Source: Verrucomicrobia bacterium UBA1200 (GTDB taxonomy: Bacteria > Verrucomicrobiota > Kiritimatiellia > RFP12 > UBA1067). Taken from it: 64,000 nucleotides of DNA. The first letter of the stretch is position 1; each line of letters opens with the position of its first letter. The notes beneath the pieces are model-generated. The model ran no database searches. It was given only the letters and a program-made list of their open reading frames with translations, and was not told where the DNA came from. The position numbers and the translations under genes are program-made. Where the stretch lies: positions 98,094 to 162,093 of the forward strand of contig DBXY01000052.1 in the NCBI GenBank assembly GCA_002309765.1, given 5' to 3'. Positions 56,001 to 63,191 of this stretch are shown piece by piece.

Positions 56001-58762
56001 CGTACGGGATGTACAATCTGGATCTTGCCGGTACGGTCATCGCCACCAACGCCACGACCCAGCGGATTTTCGGAAACATCTCGCTTTCGGGCGATGCCAC
56101 GATTGTTGGCAGAGACGACACTTTCGCCTTCATGAACATTGCCGCCTCGCCCTCGCTGTTGGCGCTTAACGGGCACACCCTGACGGTGGAAGCGAACGGC
56201 TTTACGTACATTGGCGCGTGGAGCGACAACGGGACCGGCGGCAAACTCGTGCTGAAAGGCAACGAAGGCGCCCGGTTCGAGACCACTTACGGTTACGGTC
56301 CGGCATCGTCTGCGGTCGAATTCAAAGGCGGCGCGATTATCAAAGGCAACAACGGGCCGTTCGATGTCGGCGACTTCATATACGAAGGCGCTTCTTGGCA
56401 ACTGAACACCCTGGCATACACCTTGGCCGTGCACGGAACATTCCGTCCCGGTGCGATGTACCCGGCGCTTACCATGTGCGACGGCTCAACGTTGGATCTT
56501 TCCGGCGAAAGCGCCGTTTGGAGCGTTGAGGGATTGCCGGCGGTGGCAGGATCCGGTAATCCGCGTGACTTCACCGAACCTGGATTGGTCTCGTTTGAAA
56601 ACGGGGCAATGGTTACGGTGGATGTGCACGGGCGCGCCTTTAACGTGGGCGACATGATCATAAGTTGGCCGCGAAAACCGGAAAACGTGACCTTCGTATT
56701 CGACGAGGCAACGGCTGCCGCCGGAATCGCCCCGGCCGCAGGCGAGACCGGCCTGCTCTACGGGTCCGCCGGAGCGGTGGAAATCGCGACCTGGACCGGA
56801 GCCGCCGGCGATGGCGACGTGACCAATCCCGTCAACTGGTCTTGCGCGGACGCGGCGGGAACGGCAGTGCCGAACGGCATGCCGCATTCCGGCGCCGTTG
56901 TGCGGATTTCCGGCAACGTCTCGTTGCAGATTCCGGCCTCGACATCCATCCCGTATTCACGCATCGAATTGGACAATTGCGTACTCACTGCGGACTGCGA
57001 CTGGCGCGGGCTTGACTTCTCGCGTTGCAGCGGCAACACGATTGACCTGCGCGGGCACAAGCTCTATGTGACCAACCTCGGCGGCGATGTCACAATCATG
57101 GACACGACAACGGAGTACGATATTCTCGACTACATCAACGTTGCCTCCGGCGCATGGGTGCACACCGGTTACACGCCATCATGCAACGACCGGGCGGTGA
57201 TGAAAATACGTCCGGCGCACACCGATGCCAACAAGTGCTTATACTGCGCCCGGACGACAAACTACAAGAAATCCTTCACGGCATTTATGATCGGCAATAA
57301 GTTCCGGTTTGACCGCGATGGCGGTAATGTTACCGCTTCGCTGGCCCTCAACGCCTCGACCGATTACGAGGTGATTGCCGACGGAAGAACGCTGGAAGCG
57401 ACAATAAACGGCGGCAACCGCGTGACTATGACCGCCGGCGATTTCACGCCCGGAAGCGCGTTTGTCCTGTTTGCCTCGCATGGCAGCGGACCCGGCGTGG
57501 GTGTGGCCAACTACTTCACCGGCAGATTCTATCACTTCCGGGTGTATAACCCCAGCGGCACGCTGATGCGCGAATTCCTGCCGGCCCGCCGCCTTGCGGA
57601 CGGAGCGGTCGGTCTTCTCGAAACAACCAATAACTCCTTCTTTATGAGTAATACTTCCACCGGCTTCACCGAGGGTGAGAAAACGATAAATTCGTACGGA
57701 CACAATCCGGGAGAGCTTCACGTGACGGTGCCGGATGGCGAAATCTGCGACAACACCGCAACTTCGCTGCTGGGCAATCTCAAGCTGGTCAAGGAAGGCG
57801 AAGGCACGTTGGTGGGAAGTTGCGCGGGGCAGACTTACGGCGGCGGCACGGTTATCGCATGCGGCACGGCCCTTGCACGCACTGCCATCAAAGACAATCT
57901 CACCTATTACGAAGCGCAATACTATTGGGGCGGTGAAAACACCAAACTGACCATTGAGCAGGATGCGGTATTCGACATTTGCGGGCAGTATGCATTCCGG
58001 GTACACAATATTGTGATGAACGGTGGTACGCTCGCCAACTCGGGGCCTGATCAGACGAACACCAACTACGGCGGTATCGGGAATGTCAAGTTTACCGCCG
58101 ACTCCACGTTTGACCTACCGTGCTCGACCATGTTTTACGCCTTGGACAAGGCGATTGACCTCAACGGCCACACGCTTACCGTGCGCCTAGGTTCCGACAA
58201 GACCTTCTGGATCGGGGAATTGTTCAAGAACGGCACGGTGGAGGTGGTTTCCGGCGGCTGGGTCCGCCCGTACCAGCTCAACAATTTCGATATGCCCACG
58301 GTGAATCTGCGTCTTTCCGGCGGCGCGGCACTGTGGCTTGGCATTAACTGCACCGTAAACGAATTCTCAATGAACGGAGAAACCGAGGTAATCAGCCGCG
58401 GCATATATCCGGTCGATGTGCTTGGGCAGTATCAGCCGCAAGGGCAAAGCGACGGCTTATACGGCTGTCTGCTTCACAACGGCGCGGTACTCGATCTTTC
58501 GCTGTGCGAGGAAGAGCTTCAGGCGCGCAGTCCGGACGTTTGGGGTTGCGGTTCCACCACCTACGCCGAAGATTCCACCATAACCATCCACCTTGTGGGG
58601 CGTGAGGTGCACAGCGGCGAACGGCTGGTCGCTTGGGAAACGCCGCCGAACAACGTCAAGTTCGTGCTGGACGAGGAGAGCAGGCTTGCGTCCCGTTGCA
58701 ACCTCAAAATCGCCAACGACGGCATATACGTTCTTAAGGGGTTGATAATCATCCTCCAATAA
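53075..58762 (+). CDS. Giant protein 5: modular surface protein with F5/8C domain, triplicated terminal module and KGLIIILQ tail
   Basis: The largest protein of the window, 1895 residues. Signal peptide: residues 1-29 (VFAFACAFGFAAHG core). Two copies of a LamG-like domain occur at about 30-240 and 1345-1535, both with YTPxCxDR, CxxCxR, FRVYN and FLPA elements. An F5/8-type discoidin domain lies near 745-890 (RAPSSWQFLGSIDGVEW, YRLYRIYITKA). A roughly 115-residue module occurs three times (about 510-628, 1118-1235, 1780-1895), the last one being the C-terminus. Two copies of a linked module start with WTGAAGDGD and contain LTADCDWRGL. The tail KGLIIILQ is the most diverged of the five. The ATG has TTGGAGGTAAGTT upstream, a strong ribosome site. 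The next gene starts 33 bases later, so the giant and enzyme are probably one operon. Confidence 0.82.
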   Translation: MKHKQRGFVGHILNVFAFACAFGFAAHGTDIPDRYVPLDWVEANGSQWVFSDYTPLCTDRFEISVQLKDSTATQCFFCSRGINTTTATFTSFLINGTSLRFDYGFNQGALSEFNIETEVDYTIVADGSTRKCTVNGEEVETMSNVSEFWPASPISFFASHTSGMSLNEKSGMDNWARYRFYYFRVYNQSGKLVREFIPAVDTQGTNAVSQCGLYETQTGTFHPNLGSKPFPLLGHKSSVTLEANEEWDGITAARHGMVIDLNGHNLRLHAFDVPATITNSSATVSELLLDNDEDASDASVGIFGNIKVVKEGTGAYSAAHNQQTFTGGLEIREGKLLATINGSNLPFGAEGGEVRVGADATIDMQGNFDYVKYTFVLDGSTLTSSASPASAWTKAMVSNVRVGADSTFDFGDKTYGIINSGYTTAALDLDGHTLTVNTGPVFYFANTVTTAGTLVLNGTYEFYRSPSDFQATDLIVNGWLHVNSNCGYISVGNCVFNTPHAEAAHTFTAGIRAYGILRPNTDYFHGCEMQDGSTLDLSGRTGIFHTTSKNTGTTTAMTTITFAPEATVTVNLRGRELSEGMCIMRWDTKPDDTVGFAFDEETAALGADPVVAEDGLYYGTAGTPASVARATWTGAAGDGDLNNPANWSCVNAAGTAVADALPAETTDVTIEGDVSLNVPPGASIPSSKIIFKDCRLTADCDWRGLGTLDISGTINLNGKTLRVAGLEGGGTITSPFDLTLPEPDRASTTTTLYRGVASNLFNNNFERQVDTAHRIICTNANLPCVVDYDFGENTIITAYKIHIGPQGENAEQGNRAPSSWQFLGSIDGVEWVLLDEREDVKGWLGWECRTFTFENSTPYRLYRIYITKAMVPADGYMELVQLEYGLAEIGFGTLQIDVPADEEVMNNCVLIDGNVRVEKTGAGSFIALKSRQTYNMGTQISGGFVRFGTSDAPLGRNQITLGAGATLDLGSGVNYSYGMYNLDLAGTVIATNATTQRIFGNISLSGDATIVGRDDTFAFMNIAASPSLLALNGHTLTVEANGFTYIGAWSDNGTGGKLVLKGNEGARFETTYGYGPASSAVEFKGGAIIKGNNGPFDVGDFIYEGASWQLNTLAYTLAVHGTFRPGAMYPALTMCDGSTLDLSGESAVWSVEGLPAVAGSGNPRDFTEPGLVSFENGAMVTVDVHGRAFNVGDMIISWPRKPENVTFVFDEATAAAGIAPAAGETGLLYGSAGAVEIATWTGAAGDGDVTNPVNWSCADAAGTAVPNGMPHSGAVVRISGNVSLQIPASTSIPYSRIELDNCVLTADCDWRGLDFSRCSGNTIDLRGHKLYVTNLGGDVTIMDTTTEYDILDYINVASGAWVHTGYTPSCNDRAVMKIRPAHTDANKCLYCARTTNYKKSFTAFMIGNKFRFDRDGGNVTASLALNASTDYEVIADGRTLEATINGGNRVTMTAGDFTPGSAFVLFASHGSGPGVGVANYFTGRFYHFRVYNPSGTLMREFLPARRLADGAVGLLETTNNSFFMSNTSTGFTEGEKTINSYGHNPGELHVTVPDGEICDNTATSLLGNLKLVKEGEGTLVGSCAGQTYGGGTVIACGTALARTAIKDNLTYYEAQYYWGGENTKLTIEQDAVFDICGQYAFRVHNIVMNGGTLANSGPDQTNTNYGGIGNVKFTADSTFDLPCSTMFYALDKAIDLNGHTLTVRLGSDKTFWIGELFKNGTVEVVSGGWVRPYQLNNFDMPTVNLRLSGGAALWLGINCTVNEFSMNGETEVISRGIYPVDVLGQYQPQGQSDGLYGCLLHNGAVLDLSLCEEELQARSPDVWGCGSTTYAEDSTITIHLVGREVHSGERLVAWETPPNNVKFVLDEESRLASRCNLKIANDGIYVLKGLIIILQ

Positions 58763-58795
58763 CTTGCGGCGAACGGTAAAGGCGGAATCGTGACC

Positions 58796-61396
58796 ATGAT
58801 CAAAACGATTGCGGCTATGGCGTTGGCGGTTACCGTTGCGATCGCAGCGGACGAACCCGCCAGCGGACCCGTTTGGCGTGGTAACGACCTCGATGCCTGG
58901 CGGCACGGCGCGAACCAGATGCGCGAAACGGCGCTCGCAGACGGAGTCCTGACCGGTAAACCGACCGGTCCCGACTCCTTCTTCAGCGGCAACGTTAAAC
59001 CGTTCGCCTCCGCCGCCGCCCACGAACTCGTGTTTCACGCGAAATCGCCCGTAGAAGGCAAAGGCGAGATATTCTGGACAACGACCAAGATGAAAGGTCC
59101 GGACCAGAAGCACAGCGCGGCCTTCAATTGGATCGGCAACGGAGAATGGCACGAATACCGCGTGAGGCCCTTCTGGCATGGCGAAGGCGACATCCGCTGT
59201 ATCCGCATCGATTTCCCGGCGAACGCCGCCAACTCTGGCGAATGCGCTCTCACGGAAGTGCGCGTGGAGACCAAGGTCGATAAGAATCCAATCTCCCTTG
59301 ACAATATGCTGGGCGTAAGATTCGTCGTGGACGGTAACACTCCTACGACTGGGCTCTTCGCCTGGGCCACGGACAACACGCCGGGCTGCCATTTCCGCAA
59401 GTTCTCCGTCCCCGGCGACGGGCGCGCCCACAACATATCTTTCGACATAACCGACGGAAGCGGCACCGGCGGCAACATCGTATGGTGGGAGTTCACCGAT
59501 TCGCGCACTGGCGAATCGCTCGAAGTAAAGGACTTTAGCACATTCAGTGACGACACCGACATCCCCGCCGACCTCGTGGTTAAGAGTGCAAGCGCCGCCG
59601 AGGCGTTTCATCGCGCCGAACAGCCCATACCCGTGGAGCTTGTAGTGGAGAATCTCGGCGGTACTCCCGCCGAAAACGCCTCGATATCCGTCCCCACATC
59701 ACCTGACGGCATTATCGTTGGAAAGCGCAGCGCGGCGCGTATGGTGGCAGACGGCGAAATCACCACATTCTCCGTAGAGGTCCGGGCGACGCGTCCCGGC
59801 GACTACGAGATCCCCGTCGTACTGACGGCCGACGGCATTGCACCAATCACAACAAAGGTCGCTCTCAAAGCCGCCCCCTCCCTCGGCCTCGCGAAGGTGA
59901 GCTACGTGCCGGAGCCAAAGCCCGTTCGCACGCCATACGACATCGCCGCTCTCTACTTTCCCGGATGGAACACCTATAAAAGCTGGGAGCGCGTGCGCAA
60001 CACCTGTCCGGAGCGTAAGCCGGTCCTGGGATGGTATGACGAGGCAAACCCCGAGATTGTCGACTGGCAGATCAAGTGGCTCGTCGAAAACGGCATCCGC
60101 ACGCTCTATGTGGACTGGTACTGGAGTGCCGGCAGCCAGCACCTTGACCACTGGGTAAAGGCGTTCTACCGCTCGAAATACCGCAACCATATTAAATGGG
60201 CCATGATGTGGGCTAACCACAACGCCCCCGGCACCCACTCCGAGGCAGACCAGCGCGCGGTAACCAAGTTCTGGATCGAGAACTACTTCAACACGCCCGA
60301 ATACCTGCGGATTGACGGTAAGCCCGTGGTGTGGATATGGTCGCCGGAGAACATGGAACGCGACATGGCGGGCAACGGAGGATGCCGGCGACTACTCGAA
60401 GTCTCGCGCGAGATGGCGCGCGCAGCCGGCTTCAAGGGCATTTGGTTCATCTCGATGAAGTGGCCCGAGGCGGTTTGCACACCGGAGGTCGTAGGCAGAA
60501 TCCGCGACTTGGGTTTCGACATGACAAGCATCTACCATTTCATGGACCACGGCGGACGCTCCAATACCTACCGCCGATTCCCCTACTCGCAGGTTGCGGA
60601 AGCGAACGTCGAAAATTGGCGCACGCTTGAACGGACCGGCATCCTGCCGTACCTCCCCAACCTCTCCACCGGCTGGGACGACCGCCCATGGAACGACCAC
60701 TGCGAAATCTACGGCAAGAACGCCGCCGACTTCCGCCGCATCTGCCAAGCTGCAAAACGGTTCGCCGACGAGACAGGCGTAAAACGCCTCTGCATCGCCC
60801 CGCTCAACGAATGGGGCGAAGGATCCTACGCCGAGCCGAACTCCGAACACGGCTTCGGATTCTACGAGGCGGTGCGCGAAACCTTCTGCGAGAAACCCGC
60901 CGACGGCTGGCCGCAGAATTACGGTCCGAAGGATGTCGGCCTTGGGCCATACGACATCCCGCCACCCCCGCCGCAAGAGAAGAAGACCTTGTGGAGCTGC
61001 AAGGACGGCGAGCCGAAGGGCTGGAATGCGTTTATGGGTCTTTCCCGCGCACGGTCCACCGGAGAGGGCGTCGCCTACTCCACCACCAGCCGCGACCCTG
61101 CAATATCCGTCTCGGCCCAACGCATCCGGGCGAAAGAGTTCGGAGAGATTATCGTGCGGATGCGCACGCGTGACGCCACCGGGACGCTTCAGCTCTTTTG
61201 GGGAGGCAGCGCGGGTCCAATCTCCGAAAAGTCATCCCTGCACCGCGAAATCATAGCCGACGGCAAATGGCACGACTACCGTTTCCCGGTCGCCGAGCAC
61301 AAGGCATGGCGCGGACGCATCGACTCGATCCGCATCGATCCGGGAAGTGAAATCGGCGCCGAAGTGGAATTCGCCGAACTTCGGCTGGGACAATAA
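58796..61396 (+). CDS. Secreted GH99-like/WbsX-type protein paired with giant protein 5
   Basis: Signal peptide: MIKTIAAMALAVTVAIAADE. The middle (about 370-700) is a GH99-like barrel: IAALYFPGWNTYKSWERVRN, TLYVDWYWSAGSQHLDHW, GKPVVWIWSPENM, and near the end LAPLNEWGEGSYAEPNSE-type text (IAPLNEWGEGSYAEP), the common signature of WbsX and GH99-like proteins. Family GH99 has endo-alpha-mannosidase activities, but these bacterial relatives act on many glycans. Two copies of a beta-sandwich bracket the barrel: residues about 25-160 and 735-867, both with W[KH]DYRxP/WHEYRV and a terminal IR...AE[LV]RL element. The ATG at 58796 was preferred to GTG at 58790. No GGTIIIMR-type tail. Confidence 0.8.
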   Translation: MIKTIAAMALAVTVAIAADEPASGPVWRGNDLDAWRHGANQMRETALADGVLTGKPTGPDSFFSGNVKPFASAAAHELVFHAKSPVEGKGEIFWTTTKMKGPDQKHSAAFNWIGNGEWHEYRVRPFWHGEGDIRCIRIDFPANAANSGECALTEVRVETKVDKNPISLDNMLGVRFVVDGNTPTTGLFAWATDNTPGCHFRKFSVPGDGRAHNISFDITDGSGTGGNIVWWEFTDSRTGESLEVKDFSTFSDDTDIPADLVVKSASAAEAFHRAEQPIPVELVVENLGGTPAENASISVPTSPDGIIVGKRSAARMVADGEITTFSVEVRATRPGDYEIPVVLTADGIAPITTKVALKAAPSLGLAKVSYVPEPKPVRTPYDIAALYFPGWNTYKSWERVRNTCPERKPVLGWYDEANPEIVDWQIKWLVENGIRTLYVDWYWSAGSQHLDHWVKAFYRSKYRNHIKWAMMWANHNAPGTHSEADQRAVTKFWIENYFNTPEYLRIDGKPVVWIWSPENMERDMAGNGGCRRLLEVSREMARAAGFKGIWFISMKWPEAVCTPEVVGRIRDLGFDMTSIYHFMDHGGRSNTYRRFPYSQVAEANVENWRTLERTGILPYLPNLSTGWDDRPWNDHCEIYGKNAADFRRICQAAKRFADETGVKRLCIAPLNEWGEGSYAEPNSEHGFGFYEAVRETFCEKPADGWPQNYGPKDVGLGPYDIPPPPPQEKKTLWSCKDGEPKGWNAFMGLSRARSTGEGVAYSTTSRDPAISVSAQRIRAKEFGEIIVRMRTRDATGTLQLFWGGSAGPISEKSSLHREIIADGKWHDYRFPVAEHKAWRGRIDSIRIDPGSEIGAEVEFAELRLGQ

Positions 61397-61555
61397 CAAT
61401 CTCTTCTCCCGGCGTGGAATATGCAGGCTCCGAAATGAGCTTTATGAGCGCATATGCGAGGGATGTATCACAGAAATGGCGCCTCTCGGCTTGCTTGACG
61501 CGAACGGATAAACGGACCTTCCCGTAAACGATCGTGGGCGGGGTAAGATCAGAAA
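61397..61555. other. Intergenic stretch without recognisable features
   Basis: About 160 bases between the GH99-like gene and the twin inverted repeats. No ORF, T-tract terminator or hairpin of note is visible. Confidence 0.5.
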
Positions 61556-61590
61556 TGTCACATTATTAGGTATAACTCAATAATGTGACA
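61556..61590. repeat. Inverted repeat 1, TGTCACATTATT arms with 11-bp spacer
   Basis: Left arm TGTCACATTATT (61556-61567), spacer 11 bp, right arm AATAATGTGACA (61579-61590). The arms are perfect complements. It has the same 12-base arms and spacer length as the second copy. Confidence 0.9.
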
Positions 61591-61610
61591 GATTTTTGCA
61601 GTGTAATTTT

Positions 61611-61645
61611 TGTCACATTATTGAGAAAAATTAAATAATGTGACA
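61611..61645. repeat. Inverted repeat 2, same arms and spacer length
   Basis: Arms 61611-61622 and 61634-61645 are the same 12-mer as copy 1 with a differing 11-bp spacer. With flanking T and A the pairing extends to 14 bp. The two copies are centred 55 bp apart, just upstream of a likely promoter of the ATPase gene. Confidence 0.9.
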
Positions 61646-61653
61646 AAGTGTTA

Positions 61654-61681
61654 TTGACAGAATCGGAAAGATTATGATAAA
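61654..61681 (+). promoter_or_regulatory. Probable promoter of the ATPase gene
   Basis: TTGACA (61654-61659, perfect) with GATAAA (61676-61681) at 16 bp. The second inverted repeat ends 8 bp before the -35. The ATG follows 34 bases after the -10. Confidence 0.45.
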
Positions 61682-61715
61682 TTTTTCAACCAAGAATCAC
61701 TTATGAGGTTTTGAA

Positions 61716-63155
61716 ATGTTTTTTGGACGCGAAGAACTCATTGGACGGTTGGATTCCCTTTTTAGGAAGAGGACTTCCTCGTTCGTCACCTGCAGAGGAA
61801 GGCGAAGGGTGGGCAAATCGACCCTGATCGAGAAATTTGCCGAAAGAGCAGGTGCACGATTCATCAAGATCGAGGGGATAAAACCTAGAGCGAAGTTAAA
61901 CAATAGCATGGAGCTTGAGAACTTTGCGGTGAAGCTTGCCGCCCAGACCAGATGCGACTCCTCCGTTCCGAACAACTGGCTCAACGCATTCCTTCGACTG
62001 AACGGGCAGATCCGCGACAACGAAAAGACGGTTGTCCTTCTCGACGAAATATCGTGGATGGCGCATTACGATCCCTTGTTCGCCGGTACGCTGAAGGGAG
62101 TATGGGATGACCATTTCAAGAAGCATCCAAGGCTCGTGTTCGTGTTATGCGGAAGTGTTTCGTCATGGATAAGGGACAACATACTTGAGGACGGGAGTTT
62201 CTACGGCAGGCGTTCGCTCGACATCGTGGTTCCCGAACTTCCCGTGTGCGAATGTGCAAAGTTCTGGGGAAAGGCTGCGGCAAGGCTTGATCCTAGAGAA
62301 ATTATCGACGTGCTTTCAGTGACGGGCGGAATTCCCCGCTACCTTGAGGAGATTGATACGTCCGAATCGGCGAATGAGAACATTCGAAGGCTGTGTTTCC
62401 TCCCAAAGAGTCCGCTACGGGAGGATTTCGATGAAATGTTCTCGGATGTCGTAACGCGGCAACCGCAGTTTACGGCATCTGTTCTCCGATGCCTCAAGGG
62501 TGCACCGCGTAGCGTAAGCGAAATCGCCAGAGAAATTGGGATGGAACGAGGCGGGCGCATTTCCGATTCTCTAGAGCAACTTGCAGAGTGCGGGCTTGTC
62601 GTCAACGACGGCGGCGTGAATCCGCAGAGCGGAAGGAATGTCAGGGAGTCGCGCTACAGGCTTAACGACAACTACTCGCGGTTCTACCTCAAGTACATTG
62701 AACCGGTGAAAGACGTCATCGACCGCAATGCTTTCGCCTTCGGTTCGCTCGACAGTCTCGACGGCTGGGATTCCGTAATGGGTCTTCAGTTTGAGAACTT
62801 AGTGCTGGCGAACCTCGGCGGCCTCGTAAGTATGCTTGGGATGGGCAATGCGCAGATTATCTCCGCCGCACCTTACAGACGCGCGGCATCACGTGACGGT
62901 TCCAAGAGTGGTGTGCAGATCGACCTGCTCATACAGACTAGAAGATCGATGTGTATTGTCGAGATTAAGAGCCGCAGGGATATTGGACGCGAAGTGATCG
63001 ATGAAATGGTGGAGAAAACGAAACGGCTTCCTCGCCGCACCGGTATCTCCGTGCGCACCGCACTCGTGTATGAAGGGCATCTCGCCCCGATTGTGGAGGC
63101 CGACGGGTATTTCGACGCAATAATTCCGTTTGCGAAACTACTTGGATCGTACTGA
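61716..63155 (+). CDS. AAA ATPase with C-terminal PD-(D/E)XK nuclease-like domain (archaeal-type, DUF234-like)
   Basis: A 479-residue P-loop ATPase of the archaeal-ATPase group. Walker A is GRRRVGKST (28-36), Walker B is VVLLDEISW with Asp110-Glu111; a sensor region CGSVSSWI follows near 145, and VTGGIPRYLEEID near 210 is the family hallmark. A winged-helix-like part (about 270-330, SVSEIAREIGMERGGRISDSLEQL) is followed by a C-terminal domain with Asp403 and VEIKS (Glu416, Lys418), the arrangement of a PD-(D/E)XK nuclease. AT-rich flanks and a different neighbourhood from the surrounding glycan genes suggest transfer. Role unknown; such ATPases are often patchy, and this one lies behind twin inverted repeats. 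Confidence 0.82.
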   Translation: MFFGREELIGRLDSLFRKRTSSFVTCRGRRRVGKSTLIEKFAERAGARFIKIEGIKPRAKLNNSMELENFAVKLAAQTRCDSSVPNNWLNAFLRLNGQIRDNEKTVVLLDEISWMAHYDPLFAGTLKGVWDDHFKKHPRLVFVLCGSVSSWIRDNILEDGSFYGRRSLDIVVPELPVCECAKFWGKAAARLDPREIIDVLSVTGGIPRYLEEIDTSESANENIRRLCFLPKSPLREDFDEMFSDVVTRQPQFTASVLRCLKGAPRSVSEIAREIGMERGGRISDSLEQLAECGLVVNDGGVNPQSGRNVRESRYRLNDNYSRFYLKYIEPVKDVIDRNAFAFGSLDSLDGWDSVMGLQFENLVLANLGGLVSMLGMGNAQIISAAPYRRAASRDGSKSGVQIDLLIQTRRSMCIVEIKSRRDIGREVIDEMVEKTKRLPRRTGISVRTALVYEGHLAPIVEADGYFDAIIPFAKLLGSY

Positions 63156-63191
63156 GTAATTGTCTACTGTGTAAAAAAAGGATTTGTTACC

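Noticed and set aside
61556..63155. Insertion sequence
   Set aside because: Inverted repeats lie on one side only, no transposase domain, no visible target-site duplication.
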